Assembly: GCF_900106755.1 (NCBI RefSeq)
Contig: NZ_FNNN01000010.1
Coordinates: forward strand, 1 to 64,000
Source: Bacteroides faecis MAJ27
GTDB lineage: Bacteria > Bacteroidota > Bacteroidia > Bacteroidales > Bacteroidaceae
DNA length: 64,000 nucleotides
Direction of reading: 5' to 3'
Shown here in pieces: positions 8,562 to 17,717 of the stretch. Numbering within the stretch: position 1 is the first letter of the stretch; each line of letters starts with the position of its first letter. The translations under genes were made by a program, and so were the position numbers. The notes below the pieces were generated by a model that was given only the letters and a program-made list of their open reading frames with translations, ran no database searches and was not told the DNA's origin.

Positions 8562-11500
8562 ATGAAAAGAAAATTAATGCTGTTATTGGCCTGCCTGCTG
8601 GCAAGCATAGGTCTAGTGATTGCCCAAACACCTAAGAAGGTGACAGGTGTCGTCATTTCTGAAGAAGATGATCAACCTGTTGTGGGCGCATCCGTGTTAG
8701 TGAAAGGTACAACAATGGGAACAGTCACCGATATCGATGGCAAGTTTACCATAAGCGACGTACCAAGTTCTTCTAGAACTTTGAAGATATCGTTTATCGG
8801 TATGCAAACACAAGAGATTGCAATTAAATCCGGTCTGATGAAAATAGTAATGAAAACAGATTCGGAAGTACTTGACGAAGTTGTAGTAACCGGTATGACG
8901 AAGGTGGATAAACGACTTTTTACGGGTGCTGCGGCCAGTTTAACCGCCGACAATGTAAAATTGGACGGTCTTCCAGAAATAAGCCGTGGACTTGAAGGAC
9001 GTGCGGCAGGCGTATCAGTCCAAAATGTATCCGGTACATTTGGTACAGCTCCCAAAATTCGTGTCCGTGGTGCCACATCCATTTACGGTAGCTCTAAACC
9101 ACTCTGGGTAGTAGATGGCGTTATTATGGAAGACGTAGTAGACGTCAGTGCCGACCAGCTTTCTTCTGGAGATGCTACCACACTGATCAGTTCAGCTATT
9201 GCAGGATTAAATTCAGACGACATTGAAAGCTTTCAAATATTGAAAGACGGTTCCGCCACCTCTATCTATGGAGCACGGGCAATGGCAGGAGTTATCGTTG
9301 TTACAACTAAAAAGGGTAAAGCCGGAATGAATAAGATTAGCTATACTGGAGAATTCTCTTACCGCATGAAGCCTCATTATACAGAATTCAATATTATGAA
9401 TTCACAGGACCAAATGGCTGTCTATCAGGAAATGCAACAGAAAGGATGGCTTACTTATGCCGATTTGGCCAATGCTAGTGAAAGTGGCGTATATGGAAAG
9501 ATGTATCAGAAGATTTCTAACAGTACATTACTAAACACAGAAGCAGCCCGTAACTCTTACCTCCGTGATGCGGAATACCGTAACACAAACTGGTTCGACG
9601 AGCTATTTCAGAGTAACGTAATGCAAACACATTCCGTCAGTATTACTTCCGGTAACGAAAAGGCTAGCTATTATGCCTCTCTTAGTGCGTTGATCGATCC
9701 GGGATGGTCACGTCAGAGCGAAGTAAATCGTTATACTGCCAATCTGAATACTACTTACAACATTCTTAAAAATCTCTCTATGAACCTTATTTCCAGTGCC
9801 TCTTATCGCAAGCAACGGGCACCAGGAACATTATCGTCAGAGATTGACGCTGTGAATGGAGAAGTAAAACGCGACTTCGATATCAATCCGTATTCTTATG
9901 CATTGAACACCTCACGTGCGTTGGACCCCACAGAAATTTACACACGTAACTATGCTGATTTCAACATTTTCAACGAATTGGAAAACAACTATCTCGACAT
10001 CAACGTAGTTGACCTGAAATTTCAAGGTGAAATGAAGTGGAAACCCGTTAGAGGACTAGAACTTACAGCTTTGGGAGCAGTAAAATATCAGGTTACCTCA
10101 CAGGAGCATACCATTACAGACTATTCCAATCAAGCAATGGCATACCGTTCAATGCCTACCACACATATACGTGATAATAATCCTTTCTTATATACAGACC
10201 CGGATAATCCCTATGCAGTACCTATCACCGTACTACCACAAGGAGGTATTTATGAACGCACAGACTATCGTATGCTAGCTTATGATTTCCGTGCATCGGC
10301 TGCTTACAATACGGTTTTCAACGAGATTCACATCATGAATCTCTATGGAGGTATGGAAGTCAATTCTATCGACCGCCGCAAAACATGGAATCGTGGTTGG
10401 GGTATGCAGTATACTATGGGAGAGATCCCTTTCTATGCTTACGAAGTGTTCAAAAAGAGCAAAGAAGAAAACTCCGATTATTTTACAATGGCTAATACGC
10501 ATGCACGTGATGTCGCATTCTTTGCAAACGGTACCTACTCTTATAAAGGACGTTATACATTTAATGGAACAGTCCGTTACGAAGGTTCCAACAAATTGGG
10601 ACGAAGCACATCTTCCCGTTGGCTGCCTACATGGAACGTGTCCGGCGCATGGAATGCTCATGAAGAAAGTTTCTTCAAATCATTACAACCAGCCATGTCA
10701 CACCTTACATTAAAAGCATCATACAGCCTTACAGCGGACCGTGGACCAAGTAATGTTACTAACTCACGCGTAGTTATCAGCTCACGAAACCCTTGGCGTC
10801 CGTCAAGTAGTGTCACTGAATCTGCTCTTTACATCAAGAACCTTGAAAACAGTGCATTGACCTACGAAAAGAAACACGAGCTTAACATCGGTGCCGATCT
10901 CGGCTTCCTGGACAATCGCATCAACGTAACAGCTGACTGGTACAAACGCAACAACTACGATCTGATAGGAATCATCACAACACAAGGACTAGGTGGAGAA
11001 ATTGAAAAGTACGGTAATGTAGCTTCTATGAAGTCTAGCGGATTTGAACTCTCCATCTCTACCCGAAACATTGTGACCAAAGACTTTACATGGTCTACGG
11101 ATTTCATCTATTCGCATAACAAAAATGAAGTAACTGAATTGCAAGGTGGAAAGAAACGCGTTATCGACCTCGTTTCTGGTAACGGATTTGCTGTCGAAGG
11201 CTATCCAGTACGCTCTATCTTCTCCATACCTTTCATGGGATTGAACGAAGAAGGTCTGCCGACTTTCCGCGACCAAGACGGTAACATCAGTGTATCCGAC
11301 GTATACTTTCAAGAACGTGATCATACAGATTTTCTTGAATATTCCGGTTCAGCCGATCCTACGGATATTGGTAGTTTAGGTAATACCTTCAGCTATAAAA
11401 ACTTCCGTCTGAATTTGTTTGTTACTTACTCATTCGGTAACGTAATCCGCCTGGACCCGGTATTCAAGAAAAAATATACTGATCTCAGCGCTATGCCAAA

Positions 11501-11873
11501 AGAATACCGCAATCGCTGGGTAGTACCAGGCGATGAAAAGTATACAGATATACCAGTAATAGCCAGTGTACGTCAAGAGAAAAATGACCGCAATCTGTCT
11601 GTGGCATACAACTCTTACAATTATTCTACAGCCCGTATCGCAAAAGGCGACTTTATCCGCATGAAGGAAATCTCACTGACATATGACTTCCCGAAAGATA
11701 TGATAAGCAAATGGAACTTAGCCAACCTTTCATTGAAATTACAGGCTACCAATCTCTTCCTGCTCTATGCCGATAAAAAGCTGAATGGACAAGATCCGGA
11801 ATTCTTCAATACCGGTGGTGTGGCCGCTCCTGTACCTAAACAGTTCACACTGACTCTGAGAATTGGACTTTAA
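8562..11873 (+). CDS. SusC-like TonB transporter, operon B, complete and in the ON configuration
   Basis: The 1103-residue protein starts at the ATG at 8562; an in-frame GTG at 8556 is less likely. It has a signal peptide ending near VIAQ, a carboxypeptidase-regulatory-like beta domain (about residues 25-105, with GTVTDIDGKF), the DEVVVTG segment, a plug domain and a 22-strand-type barrel ending in LTLRIGL. It imports a ligand across the outer membrane using TonB energy, together with the SusD protein encoded 26 bp downstream. Codons 68-73 (P-S-S-S-R-T) overlap the crossover site at 8762-8788, so residues 1-67 are shared with the A protein, and the rest is specific. The ligand is unknown; no glycoside hydrolase is linked. 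Confidence 0.96.
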   Translation: MKRKLMLLLACLLASIGLVIAQTPKKVTGVVISEEDDQPVVGASVLVKGTTMGTVTDIDGKFTISDVPSSSRTLKISFIGMQTQEIAIKSGLMKIVMKTDSEVLDEVVVTGMTKVDKRLFTGAAASLTADNVKLDGLPEISRGLEGRAAGVSVQNVSGTFGTAPKIRVRGATSIYGSSKPLWVVDGVIMEDVVDVSADQLSSGDATTLISSAIAGLNSDDIESFQILKDGSATSIYGARAMAGVIVVTTKKGKAGMNKISYTGEFSYRMKPHYTEFNIMNSQDQMAVYQEMQQKGWLTYADLANASESGVYGKMYQKISNSTLLNTEAARNSYLRDAEYRNTNWFDELFQSNVMQTHSVSITSGNEKASYYASLSALIDPGWSRQSEVNRYTANLNTTYNILKNLSMNLISSASYRKQRAPGTLSSEIDAVNGEVKRDFDINPYSYALNTSRALDPTEIYTRNYADFNIFNELENNYLDINVVDLKFQGEMKWKPVRGLELTALGAVKYQVTSQEHTITDYSNQAMAYRSMPTTHIRDNNPFLYTDPDNPYAVPITVLPQGGIYERTDYRMLAYDFRASAAYNTVFNEIHIMNLYGGMEVNSIDRRKTWNRGWGMQYTMGEIPFYAYEVFKKSKEENSDYFTMANTHARDVAFFANGTYSYKGRYTFNGTVRYEGSNKLGRSTSSRWLPTWNVSGAWNAHEESFFKSLQPAMSHLTLKASYSLTADRGPSNVTNSRVVISSRNPWRPSSSVTESALYIKNLENSALTYEKKHELNIGADLGFLDNRINVTADWYKRNNYDLIGIITTQGLGGEIEKYGNVASMKSSGFELSISTRNIVTKDFTWSTDFIYSHNKNEVTELQGGKKRVIDLVSGNGFAVEGYPVRSIFSIPFMGLNEEGLPTFRDQDGNISVSDVYFQERDHTDFLEYSGSADPTDIGSLGNTFSYKNFRLNLFVTYSFGNVIRLDPVFKKKYTDLSAMPKEYRNRWVVPGDEKYTDIPVIASVRQEKNDRNLSVAYNSYNYSTARIAKGDFIRMKEISLTYDFPKDMISKWNLANLSLKLQATNLFLLYADKKLNGQDPEFFNTGGVAAPVPKQFTLTLRIGL
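8762..8788 (+). repeat. Inverted repeat, B-side crossover site
   Basis: ACCAAGTTCTTCTAGAACTT followed by TGAAGAT; perfect inverted copy of 8174-8200. The 3-bp centre of the dyad is TCT at 8772-8774, codon 71 (Ser) of the B susC gene. Similarity stops one base beyond each end, which defines the repeat as 27 bp. Confidence 0.92.
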
Positions 11874-11899
11874 TAAATGGATTGAAAACAAAGAAAGTT

Positions 11900-13471
11900 A
11901 TGAAAAAAAGAAATATATTATTGACATTGCTGGCTGTGGCGGGTATGCTGACTGCTACTTCGTGCAAAGATTATTTGGACGAAATGCCCGACAACCGCGC
12001 CGAACTGGACAGCGAATCAAAGATCATTAGCTTACTGGTATCTGCCTATCCGGAAAACGACTATATCTTCTGTACAGAACTGGGAACAGACAACGTAGAT
12101 GATTTCGGAGAATCAAATCCGTATGGCGACCGCTTTATGGAACAGATTTATAATTGGCAGGTGATTTCTGAAGCCGACAATGAAGATCCTTCTCGCATCT
12201 GGGAAGCCTGTTATAATGCCATTGCTGTAGCTAATCAGGCTTTGGCATCTATTGCCGAGATGGAAGAAACTTCAGCCATGAAAGCAGCTAAAGGTGAAGC
12301 ATTAGTCTGTCGTGCCTATTCACACTTCATTCTTGTTAATGTTTTTGCTCAACATTACACCAAAGCAAATGCCGGAACAGATTTAGGAATCACCTATATG
12401 GAAGTATCCGAGACAGAACTTGACCCGAAATATGAGCGCAACACAGTGGCCGAAGTGTATGAGAAAATAGAAAAAGACCTGAAAGAAGGATTACCGCTTA
12501 TCAGTGATGAAATCTACACAGTACCTAAGTATCATTTCAATATGAAAGCCGCCTACGCTTTCGCTGCCCGTTTCTATCTTTACTATCAGAAGTGGCAAGA
12601 AGCAATAGATTGTGCAACAAAAGCACTCGGCTCCTCACCTGCCGGACAGCTCCGTGACTATGCCGCATTGGATGCACTTCCCAAAGACCCATTCAGCAAA
12701 GTATGCGAACAATACGTAAGCGCTACCGTAAAAGCTAACTATTTGCTGCAAACCGCATATTCAAGACTGGGTTTGGTATTCACTTCTTATTACGAAGGTT
12801 CTCGTTATGCGCATGGTGCATATCTGGCACAAACTGAAACCCTGATGAGCCGTGCCCCATGGGGAACATATGCCAACAAAGTGTATAAATTCAATCTATG
12901 GGCATCTACCGGAACCAACTTTGACAAAACGCTGGTGCCTCGTTTTCCATATCTAATAGAATATACCGATCCTGTAGCACAAACCGGATATGCGAGAACT
13001 GTCTATGCAGCTCTTACCGCTGAAGAAACTTTACTGATACGTGCTGAAGCATATATCCTGCAGAAAGAATATGACAAAGCACTGGCAGATCTCCAAGTGT
13101 GGGTAAACAATACAATCAATGGTCCCTACACGCTTACAAAAGAAGCGATAGAGAACTGGGTAGACAGCTATCAGTATTACACGCCCAATGCACCTACCCC
13201 AAAGAAAAAGCTAAATCCGGAATTTGCCATTGAAGAGGGGCAACAAGAGGCATATCTACAATTCCTGCTATATGCACGCCGATATGAAACAATGTTCTCC
13301 GGATTACGCTGGTTTGACATCAAACGCTACGGCATCGAAATCTATCGCCGAACTATGCAAAGCGGACAACCTGTCTCTATTGGAGACATGTTGAAAGTAC
13401 GCGACAACCGTTGCGCTCTACAGATTCCGCCTGACGTTATCTCTGCCGGTATCACTCCGAACCCAAGATAA
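11900..13471 (+). CDS. SusD/RagB-like nutrient-binding lipoprotein, operon B
   Basis: A 523-residue lipoprotein: the signal ends in TATSC, followed by KDYLDEMPDNR. I chose the ATG at 11900 (MKKRN), which starts a proper signal sequence; the in-frame TTG at 11882 would add six charged residues. The CRAYSHF helix and the C-terminal RRYET-x(5)-LRWFDIKRYG element identify RagB/SusD. It begins 26 bp after the SusC stop. As written this operon is the active partner of the A/B switch, so this is the surface lid that would be displayed. Confidence 0.95.
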   Translation: MKKRNILLTLLAVAGMLTATSCKDYLDEMPDNRAELDSESKIISLLVSAYPENDYIFCTELGTDNVDDFGESNPYGDRFMEQIYNWQVISEADNEDPSRIWEACYNAIAVANQALASIAEMEETSAMKAAKGEALVCRAYSHFILVNVFAQHYTKANAGTDLGITYMEVSETELDPKYERNTVAEVYEKIEKDLKEGLPLISDEIYTVPKYHFNMKAAYAFAARFYLYYQKWQEAIDCATKALGSSPAGQLRDYAALDALPKDPFSKVCEQYVSATVKANYLLQTAYSRLGLVFTSYYEGSRYAHGAYLAQTETLMSRAPWGTYANKVYKFNLWASTGTNFDKTLVPRFPYLIEYTDPVAQTGYARTVYAALTAEETLLIRAEAYILQKEYDKALADLQVWVNNTINGPYTLTKEAIENWVDSYQYYTPNAPTPKKKLNPEFAIEEGQQEAYLQFLLYARRYETMFSGLRWFDIKRYGIEIYRRTMQSGQPVSIGDMLKVRDNRCALQIPPDVISAGITPNPR

Positions 13472-13520
13472 AATACTGAGTATAGAAATGATGTATTACA
13501 TTAAAAAAGAAGTAAAGACA

Positions 13521-14414
13521 ATGAAGAAGAATAAAATTTATATTTTTATAGCTGTGTTGTTTGCTGCATTCTTTTCGGCTTGTTCGGAAGATGATTTGAG
13601 CAGTGAAAGCGTCATAACCGAGGCACAGCGTGTAGAAAACGACTTCGATCGTTGGATTGTGAAAAACTATGTGACGCCTTATAATATCGATTTCAAATAT
13701 CGTATGGAGGATATTGAGTCCGATCGTAACTATAACTTAATTCCTGCTGATTATACAAAGTCCGTACAACTAGCCAAACTAGTCGAATTTCTTTGTCTTC
13801 AAGTATATGATGAAGTTACGGGAGGAAAACAGTTTATCCGTGACTATTTTCCCAAAATGATACATTTGGTTGGTTCGCCGGCCTATGAAAACAATGGAAC
13901 AATGGTATTAGGTACAGCCGAAGGCGGACTAAAAATTACACTTTACAATGTGAATAATGTAGATGTACTCAACGTATCCGCCTTGAACTATTTCTATTTT
14001 AAGACAATTCACCATGAGTTTGCGCATATTCTCCATCAGACTCGTCCATATCCTACCGCTTTCAAAGAAATCAGCGGAAGTGAATATGTAAAAGACAGTT
14101 GGAGTTCTGCATGGGGAAGTGGTACCGCCGCCGAGACCGCAGCTTTGAAAGCCGGATTTATCACTCCATATGCTTCAAGTGCCGTGGATGAAGATTTTGT
14201 GGAATTGATTGCCGTGTACGTGACAAATACGGAAGCATACTGGCAGTCTCGCATCAAAACGGCAGGAACAACCGGGGCACCTATTATCAACTCCAAATTC
14301 GAAATTGTATATAACTACATGCTTGATACATGGAACATTGATCTTGATATACTGCGCAATACAGTGCTCGACCATCAAAATAGAATAGGAGAATTGGACT
14401 TAGACGAACTTTAA
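13521..14414 (+). CDS. Putative zinc metallopeptidase lipoprotein, operon B
   Basis: A 297-residue protein starting at the ATG at 13521, where a lipoprotein signal ending in FSAC begins; the frame is open from 13488 but the extra 11 residues do not fit a signal. HEFAH provides HExxH, and VDEDFVEL about 60 residues later supplies the presumed third ligand. It parallels the peptidase genes of operons A and C. The family is a putative zinc peptidase of SusC/SusD loci; substrate unknown. Confidence 0.85.
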   Translation: MKKNKIYIFIAVLFAAFFSACSEDDLSSESVITEAQRVENDFDRWIVKNYVTPYNIDFKYRMEDIESDRNYNLIPADYTKSVQLAKLVEFLCLQVYDEVTGGKQFIRDYFPKMIHLVGSPAYENNGTMVLGTAEGGLKITLYNVNNVDVLNVSALNYFYFKTIHHEFAHILHQTRPYPTAFKEISGSEYVKDSWSSAWGSGTAAETAALKAGFITPYASSAVDEDFVELIAVYVTNTEAYWQSRIKTAGTTGAPIINSKFEIVYNYMLDTWNIDLDILRNTVLDHQNRIGELDLDEL

Positions 14415-14426
14415 TCCGAACAAATT

Positions 14427-15746
14427 ATGAAGAAAATATACTATCTTTTATTACTTGCGTTGCCCTTGGTACTTCAATCTTGCTTTAAGGACGACGATGA
14501 TATCTTTGATAAGTCGGCTTCCCAACGTATGGAAGAACGACTAGTACACGATCAACAGGTGTTGATGGGAGCAACCAATGGCTGGATAATGGAATATTTC
14601 CCAGAGAAGAAACAATCGTATGGAGGATATACGATGTTTGTGAAATTCGGTGATAACAATGCTGTTACAGTTGCTTCGGAAAAGGGCAAAGCTGACCAGA
14701 CTGAAACGAGTATGTATGAGCTGATTGCCGATAGTGGCCCAGTACTGACCTTCAACACACACAACTCTTTGTTCCACTATTTCTCCGATCCTAATAATCC
14801 GGATGAAATCGGCCCGATTGATAGTGGTATGGGAGGCGACTATGAATTTATGGTTATAGAAGCTACCCCCGAAAAGGTACATCTGAAAGGAAAAAAGACT
14901 GGCAACACAATTATCATGACTCCAATTGCCACAGATACAAGCTGGCCTGATCTGATGCAAAAGTATATTGATATGGCAGACATCATGAATTCTGCAGCAA
15001 GTTCTTTCAATTTTACAATGGGGGATCTCAAAGCAACCGCTACAATGAATTATCGTACGCTGTTGTTTTCTTACCCAGGTACGGAGGGTTATGAATCTGC
15101 TACAGCTTCATTCCGTGTGACGACAGATGGAATCGTATTCTATACCCCTTTGCACATCGGAGGAAAAGAGATCACAGGCATGAAGTATATAGGCGAGGAT
15201 GAAAATATGGTTATCACTTTGGCTGACGAAACTACAGGTGCAACAATGCAAGACACATGGCCTGCATTAAGTGAAATATTCTTCAGTGGCAAGTGGTACT
15301 TTGCAAAAAGCCTGATGAGTAGCTACGGTCAGAACCTGTGGACGTCGGCCATCAAAAAACTTTATGCAGATCCTAGTGGTTATTATGATATTTACTGGGC
15401 TCATATGGGAGTTTACTCTGGCTTGTACGGATTCTGTTTCGCACCGCTTGATACTCCTTCCACATTTGCAAGATCCATTATTTCTTATAAATATGGTACT
15501 GTAGACGACAATCAGATTTGGCTACAATTGGAAGGTAGAACAGATCAGATTGGAATTACTTATGTTAATGCCGGCGTAAGCGAAATCTTAAAAATGATTG
15601 GTTCATTAGGTGGAGAAAAGAAAACATTCACACTGACAGCGGATAATCCGAAGAACCCAACTGTAATACAATTGCAGGATAATGATATATCTGCAAATAG
15701 TTTTATGCTGGTTCCATTCGAGGTTCGTTGGCCATACGAGCAATAA
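14427..15746 (+). CDS. DUF4302-type lipoprotein, last gene of operon B
   Basis: A 439-residue lipoprotein with signal ending in LQSC. It has the NGWIMEYFP and GGYTMFVKF segments shared with the A and C paralogues, but the C-terminal half is more divergent than between A and C and ends in RWPYEQ rather than the GYAALQRI-type strand. It starts 12 bp after the peptidase stop. It is the last gene here: a strong terminator follows at 15842, and no BACON lipoprotein is present, unlike operons A and C. Confidence 0.8.
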   Translation: MKKIYYLLLLALPLVLQSCFKDDDDIFDKSASQRMEERLVHDQQVLMGATNGWIMEYFPEKKQSYGGYTMFVKFGDNNAVTVASEKGKADQTETSMYELIADSGPVLTFNTHNSLFHYFSDPNNPDEIGPIDSGMGGDYEFMVIEATPEKVHLKGKKTGNTIIMTPIATDTSWPDLMQKYIDMADIMNSAASSFNFTMGDLKATATMNYRTLLFSYPGTEGYESATASFRVTTDGIVFYTPLHIGGKEITGMKYIGEDENMVITLADETTGATMQDTWPALSEIFFSGKWYFAKSLMSSYGQNLWTSAIKKLYADPSGYYDIYWAHMGVYSGLYGFCFAPLDTPSTFARSIISYKYGTVDDNQIWLQLEGRTDQIGITYVNAGVSEILKMIGSLGGEKKTFTLTADNPKNPTVIQLQDNDISANSFMLVPFEVRWPYEQ

Positions 15747-15841
15747 TTTTATAGAAAGCAAGCGAGCTTGTTCTTTTACTAAATTCTGATATTCCTCTAT
15801 TATAATAGAAATCAGGATTTACTTTACATTAATTATTTTTA

Positions 15842-15877
15842 AACGAGGATGCGTCAATTGACACACCCTCGTTTTTT
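15842..15877 (+). terminator. Rho-independent terminator of operon B
   Basis: AACGAGG (15842-15848) pairs with CCTCGTT (15867-15873), with an inner GTCAATTGAC extension, followed by a run of T to 15877. It lies about 95 bp after the last operon B gene. Confidence 0.85.
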
Positions 15878-16117
15878 ATTAGTAAAAACTGTCTTATGGT
15901 TATTGCTCATGGTGTTGTATGCTAGAAACTTATCATACTTATTTTTCTATTTATTTCGGGATATCTCTCATTATATTTGATCTATCTTTCACTATTGTCA
16001 CCTTATATTAAACACTTGAATTGAGAGCGTAAAGTTCAATTAAGCGTAGATTCGTATCTTAAATTGCTGTAGTTGATATGCTTATCTACCTACATTTGTG
16101 TGTTAACCTACTGACAT

Positions 16118-16215
16118 ACTCATCGTTCCACCCAGGTGAACAGGCTAGCGCACTTGGGTAAACAGATCGTGCTATCTTTGTGAAACGATCGGTTCGCAAG
16201 GGTGGCACGATGAGG
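16118..16215. repeat. Long imperfect inverted repeat in gene-free DNA
   Basis: CTCATCGT-T-CCACCC (16119-16133) pairs with GGGTGG-C-ACGATGAG (16200-16214) with one mismatch. A second nested stem is GATCGT (16165-16170) with ACGATC (16185-16190). Together they would fold a roughly 96-nt RNA or cruciform. No promoter or terminator is obvious, and it does not fit a tRNA fold. Function unknown. Confidence 0.45.
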
Positions 16216-16986
16216 ATGATAGTAAGATGTGGCATCAATGTGTTATGGATAATGGCTTAAGTTAAGGGACTTAACATGAGAAGTAACGGTAGATAACTTC
16301 TGATGTATGGTTCATTAGGATGAAAATGCAAGTGTTCGTGAAAACAATGAGAGATACAAGTGATGGTAGGTATCTCTCATTCACTAAAACGCTGATTATC
16401 TATTGCTTGATTCAAAAGAGTGAGACCGTGAGACTAAAATATTTTTTTTCTTTTCTCTGAAGTCTGAGATCTTAAACTTTTAAATTAAGGGTGTAATCTT
16501 GCGGAGTCAACAGCGTGAGTTGGGTACGTTAAACCAAGGGCAGTTTTATGAATGGTTTCAATGAGATGAATTAATCTCGAAAAGACTACTAGTAGAAAAT
16601 GGGTATATCATATATGGCGGATAAATTTAATTCTTTGGTGCTTGGAAAATATGATTAGTACAATTGGATCTTAGCATTAAACGATCAGCAGATAATACTA
16701 CTTATATTAGTGGATCGGACAGTTAAATTTCGGTAGCAAAAGCGGTTGCTAAAGGCTGTTTGAGGGATCATATTCGGTTATTGATTGGTGTGGTATTCTT
16801 GCTAAGTAGCATCTTTCCTATAATCGAGATGACGATATGAATCAGCTGTTATTCCAGGATTTTAGTTTTCGAAAGGAGAAGTATGCTTTGTGAGACTTCT
16901 GGAGCATATATAAGCAATGTACTATGATCTCACTGTTGAATTCGCGATACGCTAAGAAAGAAGTAAATGTTGATAAAAATTTGCTT

Positions 16987-17214
16987 TTACTTATTAGTTC
17001 TTGCAGAACTTGGTACATTGTTTATCGTGAACTTTCCGTCGATGTCGGTGACCGTTCCCATTGTTGTACCCTTCACTAATACAGATGCTCCCACAACAGG
17101 CTCATTGTCTTCTTCCGAAGTAACAATACCCGTTACCTTTCTAGGTGTTTGAGCAATCACTAAGCCTATTCCTGTTAACAGGCAGACTAATAACAGCGCT
17201 AGTTTTCTTTTCAT
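16987..17214 (-). CDS. Detached N-terminal exon of the operon C SusC, facing away from its gene
   Basis: The start at 17214 opens a signal peptide (MKRKLALLL to VIAQ) and a carboxypeptidase-regulatory-like segment with GTVTDIDGKF, closely similar to residues 1-67 of the B SusC. The match to SusC stops exactly at P-S-S-A-R-T (from 17013), the inverted repeat; only N-K and a stop follow. It is the missing first 67 codons of the susC frame at 17718-20879. Inversion of the segment 16996-17765 would join the two parts in frame to give a 1110-residue protein. In the orientation shown it yields at best a 75-residue secreted stub. Confidence 0.9.
   Translation of the reverse strand: MKRKLALLLVCLLTGIGLVIAQTPRKVTGIVTSEEDNEPVVGASVLVKGTTMGTVTDIDGKFTINNVPSSARTNK
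16996..17015 (-). repeat. Inverted repeat, distal crossover site of the C switch
   Basis: On the minus strand it reads TACCAAGTTCTGCAAGAACT, the perfect reverse complement of 17746-17765. The dyad is AGTTCT-GCA-AGAACT, the same arms as in the A/B sites with a different 3-bp centre. Confidence 0.9.
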
Positions 17215-17278
17215 AAATATGCTCTCATTCTAAAATTAAACGACCAAAGAATAGTTGTTTTTTTTCTATAACATTTTG

Positions 17279-17308
17279 CAAAATTAAGCATATATTTATG
17301 AAATCAAA
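17279..17308 (-). promoter_or_regulatory. Promoter inside the C invertible segment
   Basis: On the minus strand TTTG (17308-17305) and TAATTTTG (17286-17279) are 18 bp apart, the same spacing as in the A/B promoter. The exon start codon at 17214 lies about 64 bp downstream. It points away from operon C in this orientation. Confidence 0.7.
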
Positions 17309-17717
17309 ATAAAATCAGAAAATAATTGAAAAAAGTATTGTTTTAATAAAAATATTATTTCTTCCTGTTTTATTGTATTATATTGATGCTAAAATGCTAT
17401 GATAAGCTTTTGATAGGATGGTTTAGATCGGCTTTGTGTAAAATGATGTCTCTGCTTGTGACTAGATTAAAGCTAATAATATGTTAAATACATATTCACA
17501 ATGAGAAACACTTTTGCTCGTTCTGTTTTACCGTTTCACTAGCGGTTGTCAAGTCACTTTTCGAGAATGATAAACAACTGAAATCTGTTTTTTATTCCTT
17601 TTATGTATGAAATATCTTCATTTGTGTATACTCAACTTCCATTCGGGTATCATTTACTTCCGTTTATGTATATATATTTATACTTTTTAATTTTGATATT
17701 TTTATTCATTTCGCAGT

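Larger units (their letters stand above)
8174..8788. other. Invertible DNA segment shared by two divergent susC genes (A/B switch)
   Basis: A 561-bp segment (8201-8761) is bounded by a perfect 27-bp inverted repeat. It holds a Bacteroides-type promoter, the start codon and codons 1-67 of a SusC protein, including the signal peptide. As written it reads into operon B on the plus strand. Inverted, the same exon would read in frame into operon A on the minus strand. Both outcomes give SusC proteins of normal length, which strongly supports site-specific inversion as a toggle between two transporters. Inversion of SusC/SusD loci is established in B. fragilis; activity here is inferred from sequence. 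Confidence 0.9.
15747..16995. other. 1.25-kb gene-free stretch between operon B and the C switch
   Basis: No reading frame with family features was found on either strand. The stretch holds the operon B terminator near its start and a structured inverted repeat at 16118-16215. The silent C exon, read leftward, enters this stretch at 16995 and hits a stop two codons past its repeat, so there is no alternative susC partner here. It may be decayed DNA of a lost partner operon, but I see no recognisable remnant. Confidence 0.6.

Noticed and set aside
16118..16215. tRNA-like sequence because of a GGTTCGC string
   Set aside because: No acceptor stem, D-arm or anticodon arm can be formed at proper distances; the pairing is one long hairpin.
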